The position numbers and the translations under genes were made by a program. This document shows, piece by piece, positions 53,255 to 62,260 of a DNA stretch of 64,000 nt (positions within the stretch are counted from its first letter, which is position 1; each line of letters opens with the position of its first letter). Location: positions 1-64,000 of the forward strand of contig DASZIG010000100.1 in assembly GCA_035949375.1 (NCBI GenBank). Reading direction: 5' to 3'. A model generated the notes under the pieces. The model ran no database searches. It was not told the DNA's origin and saw only the letters and a program-made list of their open reading frames with translations. Source of the stretch: Gp13-AA77 sp035949375 (GTDB lineage: Bacteria > Acidobacteriota > Terriglobia > UBA7540).

Positions 53255-53263
53255 ATTATAACA
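53255..53263 (-). promoter_or_regulatory. Extended -10 promoter upstream of the sugar-phosphate transferase
   Basis: On the minus strand, TGTTATAAT: consensus TATAAT (53260-53255) with the TGn extension. The -35 region (CAACTT-like) is weak, as is common for extended -10 promoters. Start near 53248. Confidence 0.5.
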
Positions 53264-53350
53264 CCGTCGCAGGGCTTAAGTTGCGGTCGCTCGGCCATTT
53301 TCGGCGCGTCGGCTACTGGGAGCGGAGGAATCCTGCCTGGGAAGTCAACC

Positions 53351-53947
53351 CTATGGTCCGAAAATCTCCTGCTCCACGAAGTCGCAGAGAATATGGCCGA
53401 TCAGGATGTGAGTTTCCTGAATGCGCGGCGTTTCTTCCGACGGCATTTGAAGACAAAGGTCGACTTCGGGCTTCAATCGGCCGCCCGAGTGCCCGGTCAT
53501 GGCGACGGTGACCAGGCCCTTGGCGCGGGCTGCCTGCACGCCGCGGACGACGCTCTGCGAATTGCCGCTGGTGGAGATCCCGATCGCCACGTCGCCCGGC
53601 GCGCCGAGCGCCTCCACCTGGCGGGCGTAGACGTGCTCGAAGCTGTAGTCATTGGAGATGGCCGTAAGCGCTGAGGTGTTGGCCGTCAGGGCGATCGCTG
53701 CAAGCCCCCGGCGCTCCAGCTTATAACGTCCGGCCAGCTCCGCCGCGATATGCTGGGCATCCGCGGCGCTGCCCCCGTTGCCGAATAGCAGTACCTTTCC
53801 TCCCGACCGGAGCGAGAGGACAACCGCCCGGGCGGCCTGCTCCAGAGCCTGAAGAAGACTGGCGTCCTCAAGCAGGGCCCGCTTCACCGCCATGCTCTCC
53901 TCGACCTGTATTCGGACGAAGTCCGGAAATTTGCCTGTCACCGGCAC
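53351..53947 (-). CDS. gmhA: D-sedoheptulose-7-phosphate isomerase GmhA (SIS domain)
   Basis: 198 aa. GTG 53947 has GAGGAG 8 nt upstream and aligns with the start of known GmhA proteins. SIS fold: FGNGGSAADAQHIAAEL(A/T)GRY is the GmhA signature, with STSGNS and RIQETHILIGHILCDFVE completing the site. It converts sedoheptulose-7-P to glycero-manno-heptose-7-P, the entry to nucleotide-activated heptose. Since no LPS core genes are next to it, the heptose probably feeds this surface glycan; the later pathway enzymes are not in the window. Confidence 0.92.
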   Translation of the reverse strand: MPVTGKFPDFVRIQVEESMAVKRALLEDASLLQALEQAARAVVLSLRSGGKVLLFGNGGSAADAQHIAAELAGRYKLERRGLAAIALTANTSALTAISNDYSFEHVYARQVEALGAPGDVAIGISTSGNSQSVVRGVQAARAKGLVTVAMTGHSGGRLKPEVDLCLQMPSEETPRIQETHILIGHILCDFVEQEIFGP

Positions 53948-54097
53948 TCAATTCGCTCCTCGAAGCTTTCAAACCGCATCCGAAAAAACGCAGGGCCCCC
54001 CGGCCAAGCCGTTACTGATTCTAAAGGAGATAGTGGGTTCGTTCCTTGATTTCAGCACTTTTTTCCGTCCGGAGATCCACGGTGGCTGACGGCCCTT

Positions 54098-55273
54098 TCA
54101 GCGGTACCGCTGACCGAACTCGTCCAGCTTCTCGGCAATGAACGCCTCCATCTCCTGCCGAAATCTCGGCCCCGAGAAAGCCTCGGCGTGCCGACGGATA
54201 AACCCCGGATCAAACCGGTTCTCGATCAGCTCAAAGCGAGCCACCGCATGCGCCAGATCGTCGGCTCTCTGCGAGGAAAAGAACAGCCCTGTACACTGGC
54301 CCGGCCCGGGTCCACCCTCGCCATCGTACCCGATAACGGTCTCGAGCGCGCCCCCTTTGGCGAACGCAATCACCGGGCGGCCGCTCGATTGGGCCTCGAG
54401 CGGGGCGATGCCGAAGTCCTCCTCGGCCGGAAAGATAAACGCCCGGCAGGCGGCATAGAGCCCTGCCAGGCGCTCGTCGTCGATGCGGCCCGTGAACTCG
54501 ACCGTCGGTCCGGCCTGCCGCCGCAGGCGCTGAAACTCCGGCCCGTCACCTACCACCACAAGCCTGCGGCCAAGCCGGTTGAAGACCTCAACGGCCAGAT
54601 CGATGCGCTTGTAAGGGACCATCTCTGAGACTGCCAGGTAGTAGGAGTCTTTCGCCGCCGACGCCGTTGCCGCCACCCGCGCCGGGGTAAAGCGTTGAAC
54701 GTCCACGGGCGGGTAGATCACTCGCGATTCGCGGCCGAAGAATTTCTGGACGCGCCGCGCGGTGTTCCTGGAATTGGCCACGAAATAGTCAACCCGCGCG
54801 GCACTTGCCAGGTCCCATTGGCGCAGGTAGTGGGCGAAGAAAGGCATGGCCAGCCGCGTGAGCGGGCCGGCGCTCGCCCGGTACTCGTGATAGAGATTCC
54901 ACAGGTACCGCATCGGGGTGTGACAGTAACAGATGTGGCAGGTTTCGGGATCGGTGAGAACACCTTTAGCCGGACCGGACTCGCTGCTGATCACCAGGTC
55001 GTAGCCTCGGAGGTCAAAACGCTCGAGCGCCATGGGGTACAAAGGCAGAAAGGCGCGATGGTGGCTCCGCCCGAAGGGGATCCTCTGAATGAAGGAGGTC
55101 TGAATGCGATGCCTGCGGATTGCGGGCGAGGTACGCTCGGGGTCGTAAACCAGCGTGAAGATGTCGGCGTCGGGGAAGATCTCGCCCAAGGCCTCGATCA
55201 CCCGCTCGCCCCCGCGATGAGCGACCAGCCAGTAGTGGACGAACGCCACGCGCAGCTTGGAGAGGTCGGCCAT
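54098..55273 (-). CDS. Glycosyltransferase family 4 (mannosyltransferase WbaZ-like)
   Basis: 391 aa, ATG 55273. GT-B enzyme: N-terminal acceptor domain (FVHYWLVAHRGGERVIEALG, CYCHTPMRYLW, VANSRNTARRV) and C-terminal donor domain (SEMVPYKRIDLAVEVFNRLG, VVVGDGPEF, FPAEEDFGIAPLEAQSSGRP). The E-x7-E motif is EDFGIAPLE. No signal peptide; acts at the cytoplasmic face on nucleotide sugar, likely GDP-mannose by resemblance only. Lies 150 bp upstream of gmhA on the same strand. Confidence 0.9.
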   Translation of the reverse strand: MADLSKLRVAFVHYWLVAHRGGERVIEALGEIFPDADIFTLVYDPERTSPAIRRHRIQTSFIQRIPFGRSHHRAFLPLYPMALERFDLRGYDLVISSESGPAKGVLTDPETCHICYCHTPMRYLWNLYHEYRASAGPLTRLAMPFFAHYLRQWDLASAARVDYFVANSRNTARRVQKFFGRESRVIYPPVDVQRFTPARVAATASAAKDSYYLAVSEMVPYKRIDLAVEVFNRLGRRLVVVGDGPEFQRLRRQAGPTVEFTGRIDDERLAGLYAACRAFIFPAEEDFGIAPLEAQSSGRPVIAFAKGGALETVIGYDGEGGPGPGQCTGLFFSSQRADDLAHAVARFELIENRFDPGFIRRHAEAFSGPRFRQEMEAFIAEKLDEFGQRYR

Positions 55274-55321
55274 GCCCTGGGTTTCAATTGCGAACAGACG
55301 GCGCTTTAGGCTGAAGGCGGA

Positions 55322-56500
55322 CTACACAATCTCGACAATCTCGCGCAGTAGTTTTCCCACCGCCACAGCCCAGGCGTCCCAGTTTAACCTGTGATCGAAC
55401 TCGCTGCGCGCGTCTGCTGCCATTTCGCGGTAACGGCCGGGGTCCCGCCAGAGCCCGGCAATCACATCGGCGTACTCCGCACCCCGGGCTGCGAGCGGCA
55501 GCATGAAGCCGTTCCGCCCCTGTCGAATGATTTCCGAGACGCCGCCCGTGTCGGTGGCGATTGCCGGCACCCCGAAGGCGTTGGCCTCACAAAACACAAT
55601 GCCGTAGCACTCGTTGCGGGTCGGAAGCAGAAGGAAGTGCGACCCAAGATACAGATCCTCCAGCTTACGGCGTTGCGCGGCGTCCCCCTTGTCGAGAAAC
55701 GGAATCACGCGCAGGCCGGGAACGCCAAGGCCCGCCGGAGGAGTGCAGCCGCAGACGGTCAGTTCCGCCGGAATATTCATGGCGTGAAGAGCGGCCAGGG
55801 TTTCCACGGCAATGTCGCCGCCTTTGCGGACCCAATCCACACCCACGAAGAGCAAACGGCACACGTCCGACGGTCTCGGGCGCAGGGCTGCTTCCGCCGG
55901 CGGCGCGTCTTCAAGGTTAGCCCCGTAAGGAATGACGTGGACTTTGGCGGCGTCTGCCTGGTAGTCGCGCACGGCAGACTCCGCAGCCCATCGCGACGGA
56001 TACACGAGCAGCCGGGCCCGGGCAATGGCCGACCGCTCCATGAAGTCGGCCTCGCGCGCCGAGAACTCCAGAAGGTTCGAGAAGCCCGGGTAATAGTCTT
56101 TTAGCCCGCGAAAGGTGGTATCCGAGCTGTAGACCACCGGCAGGCCAGTGTTCAAGAAAGCGATCTCAGTGGAAGCCATGGGCGCGAAGAGCACGTCCAC
56201 GGGCGCGTCCCGCAACTTGCGCTCGAACAGCCGCGCGTAGCGGCGGGACAGCATGCGGCTGTGCACGAAGTCGTAACGCTTCCCCGTGACCAGGCGTGAC
56301 GCCTTGTTGAAGGCGCGGGCCGCGGTTTCAACAAGCGAAGTCACCGGACCCAGGCACCGCACGTCGCCGCAATGCTTCTCGAGCGCTTGCGTCATGAAGT
56401 GGGGAGTTCCGGAAAACCCGTAGGCCATCGGGTCAGTCGAAGTCACAACTCCGATGCTCGTACGCGCGGCGTGGGACGGGGTGCAGCCGGATGTCGTCAC
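55322..56500 (-). CDS. Glycosyltransferase family 4
   Basis: 392 aa, GTG 56500 with GGAG 4 nt upstream. GT-B fold with the retaining GT4 donor domain: LLFVGVDWVRKGGDIAVETL, LPTRNECYGIVFCEANAFGVP (E-x7-E as ECYGIVFCE) and TDTGGVSEIIRQGRNGFMLP. The N-terminal acceptor domain is less typical (PMAYGFSGTPHFMTQALEKH). Donor and acceptor unknown. 48 bp separates it from the next GT4. Confidence 0.88.
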   Translation of the reverse strand: MTTSGCTPSHAARTSIGVVTSTDPMAYGFSGTPHFMTQALEKHCGDVRCLGPVTSLVETAARAFNKASRLVTGKRYDFVHSRMLSRRYARLFERKLRDAPVDVLFAPMASTEIAFLNTGLPVVYSSDTTFRGLKDYYPGFSNLLEFSAREADFMERSAIARARLLVYPSRWAAESAVRDYQADAAKVHVIPYGANLEDAPPAEAALRPRPSDVCRLLFVGVDWVRKGGDIAVETLAALHAMNIPAELTVCGCTPPAGLGVPGLRVIPFLDKGDAAQRRKLEDLYLGSHFLLLPTRNECYGIVFCEANAFGVPAIATDTGGVSEIIRQGRNGFMLPLAARGAEYADVIAGLWRDPGRYREMAADARSEFDHRLNWDAWAVAVGKLLREIVEIV

Positions 56501-56577
56501 TTCACTCCAAAGGGTAGATGAACGACGTGCGCAACCCCGACGATTAGCGTCCGCGGGTTAAGGTTGAGCAGCATGAC

Positions 56578-57381
56578 CTACACGGGCTGTGCCCCGGCAG
56601 CATCGTCGGGCTGCCGATAGTAGCCCAGGTCGAGCTTCCTGCCGCCGGCGCTAAACAGCCTGAAGCGCGCCAGGCCCAGGCGCTGAAGCGTGAGTCTCAT
56701 TGTAGTCGCAAGGACGCCGAACCCATACTTAACGCTGCGGCGGAAATTAATAGACGACGCCTCTTTGAAGTATTTCGTTGGGCAGGAGATTTCTCCGATG
56801 CGGAAGCCGAAGTAGATGCACTGCGCCAGCATCTCGTTGTCGAAGACGAAGTCATCAGAATTCTCGAGCAACGGAAGCTCGCGCAATACCTGGCTGCTGA
56901 AGGCCCGGAACCCGCTGTGATATTCGGAAAGCTTGGCGCCCGTCAGCAGATTCTCAAAGGCAGTCAGCACGCGGTTGGCAAAATACTTGTAGAACGGCAT
57001 CCCGCCCTTCAGCGCTCCGCCTCCCAGGATTCTGGATGCCAGCACGACGTCGTATACGCCCGAAGCCACCATGCCGGCCATGGCGGTCACGAGCAGCGGG
57101 CTGTACTGATAGTCGGGATGGAGCATCACCACCACGTCGGCGCCGGCGATGAGAGCCTCCCGGTAGCACGTCTGTTGATTGCGGCCATAGCCGTAATTGC
57201 GATCGTGCGCGAATACCCTCAGGCCGAGGCTCTGCGCCACGGTCACGGTGTGGTCGGAACTGAAATCGTCCACCAGGATTTTGACGTCTACGATGTCAGT
57301 CAACTCGCGGACAGTCTGCGGCAGAGTCTTCTCGGCATTGTAAGCCGGCATCACCACCGCAATTCGTTTTCCGTCAATCAT
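56578..57381 (-). CDS. Glycosyltransferase family 2 (DPM1/ArnC-like)
   Basis: 267 aa, ATG 57381 with AAGGA about 10 nt upstream. GT-A fold: VVMPAYNAEKTLPQTV, the nucleotide site VDDFSSDHT, HDRNYGYGRNQQTCYREAL, and HPDYQYSP as the DxD-equivalent. The GGMPFYKYFANRVL segment resembles dolichyl/undecaprenyl-phosphate mannose synthases, so it may charge a lipid carrier for GT-C enzymes such as the two multi-spanning proteins encoded just upstream in transcription. No C-terminal transmembrane helices. Confidence 0.88.
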   Translation of the reverse strand: MIDGKRIAVVMPAYNAEKTLPQTVRELTDIVDVKILVDDFSSDHTVTVAQSLGLRVFAHDRNYGYGRNQQTCYREALIAGADVVVMLHPDYQYSPLLVTAMAGMVASGVYDVVLASRILGGGALKGGMPFYKYFANRVLTAFENLLTGAKLSEYHSGFRAFSSQVLRELPLLENSDDFVFDNEMLAQCIYFGFRIGEISCPTKYFKEASSINFRRSVKYGFGVLATTMRLTLQRLGLARFRLFSAGGRKLDLGYYRQPDDAAGAQPV

Positions 57382-57394
57382 GGCGCAATTTTCC

Positions 57395-58879
57395 TTACTC
57401 CGAGGCGATCTGTACTGCGTTCGGCATCCTTCCTTCCAATCTCCTGCTGGACGAGCCGGCCTCTACGGATTGAAGTATGGGTTTCGGACAATGAATCGCA
57501 CAAGAAGACCCCGTGTCCGCTCTCGAGACCTTCCGAGGAGGCGCCGGCCAATAATCGGGAATAATCAGGGCAGTGAGAATGACCACGTTCGCCGCGGCGA
57601 GGCCGCCGATCGTGAGCCAGGTGCGCCGTCTCGACCAGGCACCGAGTGAGTGGGCCCCGAGCCCGAGGAGCACAGCGATCGCGGGCAGGGCCGGGAACAT
57701 GTAACGGCCCTGCGCAGAATCAAACATCAGATTGATGTTGATGACGATCATCAAGTTGAGCACAGCGGCGCTCAACAGCACAACGAGCAGCCTGCGATCG
57801 AGTTGGCGGCGCCAGAAGCCTCGTGCCGCAAGAAGACCGCCCAGACCGAAAAGAATTCCGTACATGCCGTACGCCCATTTCGGCAAAGCAATGTCGAGCC
57901 AACCAAAGTCCCCGACGAAGGACGCCGCGAGCATCACGGGAAAATCCTTTACGAAGTAGCGGGAGAAAAGAGGCTTTACGCGAATGGCGTCGCTGACGGC
58001 GGTAAACATCGCTTTCCTGGCAAGCGGATCCCCGTACAAATACTGATTCCGAATCAACCACGGAGCCACGATCAGCAGGATCAGGGCGCCCAAGGCGGCC
58101 GTACGCAGGATCCGTGTGCGCCATTCGGCCTTGTCGGTGAGCACGGCCAGGGCGAGGGTGCCGGGCAAAAAGACGGCGTTGGTCTTGCTCAAGAACGCTC
58201 CGGCGATGGCCAACGCGGCGAGCACTCCGGTTCGCCAGGCGAAGCCGCGCGTCACCAGGCGGATCATAAGAAAGGTCGCGGCGGCCGAGAACATCGTGAG
58301 CAGCGAATCACTGCTCACGTTCATGCCGCGGAAGGTAAATTGCGGCAGAAAAGCGACCAAGCCGCCAACCAGCAGTCCTATCTCAGCGCTTCCCGCCGCC
58401 TCTTTGCCTGCCAGGTAACAAAACCACACCGTGAAAAGCGAAACCAAAATGGATACAAGTCGAGCCGCCCGAATGGGCCAATATCGTCCCAAATCGCCGG
58501 GCGCGTTCTGATAGTACCGCGGGGGGAACGGTAGAGATATCTTGGTATAGTCCGCGTTGTACTGGAAGGCGCTCGGCGGCGCCTGAGTCTCGGTAGCCAA
58601 GGGCGCGATCAGGAGGTAGTACAGCGGCGGTGAGTTACCCTCCTCGAATTCGTGGTTATAAGGAGGCAGGCTGTGCGTCTGGCGCAGATATTGAGCGTAC
58701 TGCCAATGGGCGGGCTCATCAGGACATTCGAAGATCGGCACCGCAAAGGACCACGATACCATCAGGGCGGCCGATGCCAGCAGCAAGACGAGCAGATCCG
58801 CCCGCCGCACTACCGGCTTTCTGATCGCGGCAACGCCCGGTTCCGCCGATGAAATCGAGTTGACTGAGCTAGTAGCCAT
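57395..58879 (-). CDS. DUF2142-like multi-spanning glycosyltransferase (GT-C)
   Basis: 494 aa, ATG 58879. About ten membrane helices and the characteristic first periplasmic loop FECPDEPAHWQYAQYLRQ, with Asp/Glu residues that fit a GT-C active site, plus NSPPLYYLLIAPLA. This family is predicted to transfer sugars from polyprenyl phosphates outside the inner membrane. The 60-residue hydrophilic C-terminus is less conserved. It is 13 bp upstream of the GT2 gene, which could supply its lipid-linked donor. Confidence 0.83.
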   Translation of the reverse strand: MATSSVNSISSAEPGVAAIRKPVVRRADLLVLLLASAALMVSWSFAVPIFECPDEPAHWQYAQYLRQTHSLPPYNHEFEEGNSPPLYYLLIAPLATETQAPPSAFQYNADYTKISLPFPPRYYQNAPGDLGRYWPIRAARLVSILVSLFTVWFCYLAGKEAAGSAEIGLLVGGLVAFLPQFTFRGMNVSSDSLLTMFSAAATFLMIRLVTRGFAWRTGVLAALAIAGAFLSKTNAVFLPGTLALAVLTDKAEWRTRILRTAALGALILLIVAPWLIRNQYLYGDPLARKAMFTAVSDAIRVKPLFSRYFVKDFPVMLAASFVGDFGWLDIALPKWAYGMYGILFGLGGLLAARGFWRRQLDRRLLVVLLSAAVLNLMIVININLMFDSAQGRYMFPALPAIAVLLGLGAHSLGAWSRRRTWLTIGGLAAANVVILTALIIPDYWPAPPRKVSRADTGSSCAIHCPKPILQSVEAGSSSRRLEGRMPNAVQIASE

Positions 58880-58954
58880 GCTGGAATCGATCCGTTCCCA
58901 TGATAAGGCATCGCGCGGCGGTTCCCAAGCTGACGGCTTCGGATCACGCGGGGC

Positions 58955-60655
58955 TCAGCGGCCATTTCCAGCGGGTCCAGCGGGTCCAGCGGGTCCATCG
59001 GGCGGATGGGGCAGATCGGACCGATCGGGCAGACCGTTCTCCCGGCAGGCCGCATCCGTCGCAGAGGCTGGACCTTGGTCTCCGGCAGGCTGCGTCTTCT
59101 GCGAGAAGCTTGCCAGGAACAGCACGCGCGCACCCATGATCCTGCATACCCTTAATTCCGCACCGGCGTCGAGCAGCTTGGGCGTTATCCAGCCCAGCGG
59201 TGTGGATTCCCACAGAACCAGAAACTGCCGGTGCGAACCGGTGAACTCCGCGTAGCCCGGCAGATTCAGCGGCGCTCTTCCGCGCAAGCCGGCCAGGCTG
59301 TAGTCGGCCGAATTATTGCCCGTGTAGCGCAGCGCCTGTTTCGGGTCGGCCATATAGACGATCCTGTCGCCAAGCTCCGGACCGGCGTAATACGCGAGGG
59401 GCAGATAGGTCAGCGGATTGACTACTACGACCGGCAGCCGCGAGGCGGCGCTCTCGAGCCCGGGTACAAGGCTCGAACGAGGGTCTTCGGTTCGGCATTT
59501 GACGGCGTACCGCCCGCCGAAACACGGAATCAGGATCAGGAGTGAGACAAGGGCGGCTGCGCGCGATCCTCGAAACAACCGCGCCAGACCCAAGGGCAAG
59601 AGCGTTGAAAACCCTATGATCGTCACGATGGCGTAACGGGACACAAAAACCCCGGTCACGAGTTTCCCCGCGATGAAGGCCTCAACCGGCGCGAGCAGCA
59701 GCACCAGCCAGGCTGCCACTTCGTGAATCGGTGGCCCCTCCGACTGGTCCGCGGCGGGTTGCGCTTGCCGCTGGCCGAAGACCGCAGCACAGGCTCCCGC
59801 GCCAAGGGCAAACAGGAGCCATGGAACGCCCCCGAGATACAGGTAGAGAGTGGTGGTCTCGCCCAGAAAATTGGATAACGTGGCCGGCGAGAAAAACCCT
59901 GACCTGAGGGCCAGATTGCTGCGCACCAGTGGCAGAAGAAACACGGCGGGGACCGCAGCCAACGCAAACGCGACCCAAACCGGCCAGTCCACTCGACGCT
60001 GGCGCCAGGTGCGGACGATCTCCCCGAATCCGAGGGCACCAAACGACAGAAACGCGTAATAATGCATGCCCAGCGTGGCCGCGAGAGTTAGAGCGAGGCC
60101 CGCGAGCGCGAGCGCGCGCAGGCGGTATCGCGCGGCCATCCGCCAGCACACAAGGGCAAGGCAGCTCAAGCCCAGCAGCGGGCCATAGGGCCTGGCTTGT
60201 ACCGCGTAGGCGGGTGCGGCCGTTAAATAGGCGGCGAGGGCTGCAATCGATGCGTATAGCGGGCCGGTATATCGTTTGACGATGAAATAGCAGCACAGCA
60301 TCATCGTCAGATACCCGGCTATCGACGGAAGGCGTAAACCAAGCTCGGTCCATCCGAGCGGCGCAGCAGACAACCTGGTGGCAAGATGAAACAGCGGCGG
60401 ACTGGATTCTGCATGATCGGCCAGGGCCTGCCAAATGGCGCCGATGCCTGGCAGAGAAGCGACGTACCGGGTCAGGACCTCGTCGTTCCACAGCGGGCAC
60501 TGGCGCGCTTTTGTCATCGCCCCCGCCAGGAATGCGAGCGACAATGCGCCCGGACTTACCCACGGATGCCGGGTGAGCGCCGAGTCAATGGACGCTCCAA
60601 GCCGTTCACCCAGATCAACACCCGCGTCCAGCGTCGAACGCCAGTCATTAGGCAC
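58955..60655 (-). CDS. GT39-like multi-spanning glycosyltransferase with low-complexity tail
   Basis: 566 aa, GTG 60655 with GGAG 7 nt upstream. About eleven membrane helices; the first loop CPLWNDEVLTRYVASLPG carries the Asp/Glu pair of ArnT/PMT-type GT-C enzymes, followed by AESSPPLFHLATRL. A periplasmic C-domain (about 400-520) follows. The last about 30 residues, Pro/Gly/Ala-rich and ending GPAGPAGPAGNGR, derive from a 9-bp tandem repeat and look like a recent extension. It is the second GT-C protein of the cluster, 75 bp upstream of the DUF2142 gene. Confidence 0.83.
   Translation of the reverse strand: MPNDWRSTLDAGVDLGERLGASIDSALTRHPWVSPGALSLAFLAGAMTKARQCPLWNDEVLTRYVASLPGIGAIWQALADHAESSPPLFHLATRLSAAPLGWTELGLRLPSIAGYLTMMLCCYFIVKRYTGPLYASIAALAAYLTAAPAYAVQARPYGPLLGLSCLALVCWRMAARYRLRALALAGLALTLAATLGMHYYAFLSFGALGFGEIVRTWRQRRVDWPVWVAFALAAVPAVFLLPLVRSNLALRSGFFSPATLSNFLGETTTLYLYLGGVPWLLFALGAGACAAVFGQRQAQPAADQSEGPPIHEVAAWLVLLLAPVEAFIAGKLVTGVFVSRYAIVTIIGFSTLLPLGLARLFRGSRAAALVSLLILIPCFGGRYAVKCRTEDPRSSLVPGLESAASRLPVVVVNPLTYLPLAYYAGPELGDRIVYMADPKQALRYTGNNSADYSLAGLRGRAPLNLPGYAEFTGSHRQFLVLWESTPLGWITPKLLDAGAELRVCRIMGARVLFLASFSQKTQPAGDQGPASATDAACRENGLPDRSDLPHPPDGPAGPAGPAGNGR
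58968..59003. repeat. 9-bp tandem repeat (CCAGCGGGT) x3 plus degenerate copy
   Basis: Three perfect copies (58968-58994) and one diverged copy inside the 3' end of the GT39-like gene. It encodes collagen-like Gly-Pro-Ala on the minus strand. The unit number is likely to vary by slippage. Confidence 0.8.
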
Positions 60656-60749
60656 CCTGCTCTCCGGTGAATGGAATCTGCCCGGCTCCGTTCGCGTTTG
60701 CGCCTGGGCTTCCTATCGCGGCTTGTTGCGCGGTCCGTGCGTCTGCAGA

Positions 60750-62081
60750 CTACCGGACCCCCGCAGGCTCGAAGCGCGGGCGCGGTCTCGGCGCCGGGGC
60801 GGCCGACTTGGATTTGGCCGCGGCCAGGGCGGCCTGCTTGGCCTCAATCCGGGCTGCGGCCAGGGTGATGCCGATCAGCGCGTCCAGAACCAGCACCAGG
60901 GATCCGCGGCCGATCATGTGCTCCGTCAGGGATTGAACCAGCCCCACCACCAGGCTGGCCCTGGCGCCTTTCAAGAGCATGGCCAGGTGCGATCGCGGAA
61001 AATGCGATTCAAAGAAAACCAGCTCTTGCCAGGCCCTCCGCCACACCAACAGTGTGAGCACCAGGCCCACGATGCCGCCCTCGGCCAGAAAGTGCAGGTA
61101 CGAGTTATGCGCGTGCTCGTCGTCGTTGACGATGATGCCTTTGTAAGCGACCCAGACGATGTGCTTCACGCCTTCGAACTGTTCCCAAATGTCATTGTAC
61201 CGGCCGTAGCCGATGCCGATCAGCGGGCTGTCGCCGAAGTCCTTGAGCGCGTCCTTCCAGATATCCAATCGCTGGGCATTGGTGCCCCAGTAAGGATCGG
61301 TGATGGTGTCAACGCGGCCCAGAAAGTCGGACCCCATGATCGTCATCAACAACACGGGAACGGCCACGAAGATGCCGATCCTCGCGGTGCGTCTCAAGTT
61401 GCGGAGGGGCACCACCAGGAGCGCGCCGGCTGCAAACGCGATGTACGCTCCCCGCGAGTACGTGATCACCAGGCCGACGAGGCAGGCGCCGAAGACACAC
61501 CACCGGAACCATCTCTCTTTCCAGCCCATCTTGGGTTCCTGGACCCAGAGCAAGGCCAGCACGGAGGCGACGGCATAGATGCCCCCAGCGGTGTTGTGGG
61601 CCTCATACCACCCAAAGAACATGTCTCCGCCGACCGATTCCTCGTGGCCCACTACCCCCAGCACCCTGAGATTGTCCGCATGCGGCAGGTTCAGGGCGAT
61701 GGCGGCGCCGACTACAGCTATGGCGGCGAGGATGATCAGAAAGAAGGTCCACAGCGCCCGGCTCTGGCTGGCTTTCAGCGGCCAGCCCAGAAAGAAGATG
61801 AAAATGCCGTAGCTGAACAGCATGGCGCCGTCGCGCCGCAGAAATTCATAGGAGAGAAAATTGCTCACGCTGCGCGAGGACCAGAAATAATTGGCAACCC
61901 AGTAGGCGAGGCACACCACGATCGCCCACTCCACCCTCTTGAATCCGATTCCCTTGGTGATCCGCGTGATGGTTCCGCGCAGCAGAACCACGCCCATGGC
62001 CGCAATAGGGATGAGCGGCTGACGGTTGACCAGGAGGCCGGCGATCAGGATCAGGGCGACGATAAGGTCAATGGGATTCAT
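60750..62081 (-). CDS. Second O-antigen ligase/polymerase family protein
   Basis: 443 aa, ATG 62081; no ribosome site seen. About ten to twelve helices with the Wzy_C motifs FGWYEAHNTAGGIYAV, ITYSRGAYIAFAAGALLV and DDEHAHNSYLHFLAEGGIVG. The tail is Ala/Lys/Pro-rich (AAAKSKSAAPAPRPRPRF) and probably cytoplasmic. One of the two such proteins in this region probably polymerises repeat units and the other ligates, but assignments are not possible from sequence. Confidence 0.87.
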   Translation of the reverse strand: MNPIDLIVALILIAGLLVNRQPLIPIAAMGVVLLRGTITRITKGIGFKRVEWAIVVCLAYWVANYFWSSRSVSNFLSYEFLRRDGAMLFSYGIFIFFLGWPLKASQSRALWTFFLIILAAIAVVGAAIALNLPHADNLRVLGVVGHEESVGGDMFFGWYEAHNTAGGIYAVASVLALLWVQEPKMGWKERWFRWCVFGACLVGLVITYSRGAYIAFAAGALLVVPLRNLRRTARIGIFVAVPVLLMTIMGSDFLGRVDTITDPYWGTNAQRLDIWKDALKDFGDSPLIGIGYGRYNDIWEQFEGVKHIVWVAYKGIIVNDDEHAHNSYLHFLAEGGIVGLVLTLLVWRRAWQELVFFESHFPRSHLAMLLKGARASLVVGLVQSLTEHMIGRGSLVLVLDALIGITLAAARIEAKQAALAAAKSKSAAPAPRPRPRFEPAGVR

Positions 62082-62260
62082 GTTTGATCAGGCACTGCCG
62101 CCGCGAGACTGACCGTGGCTTACGCGTCAGCGGCTCTGCCGCCCTGCTGTGCGGAAAGGCTTTGCCTTTCCGGCAGGCCGTCAAAGCCGCGGCCGCGCAA
62201 GCCACGAGTTTTCACACACGCTCTCGAAGCCACGCCGTGCCGAGCGGGCCTCGTACCTCG

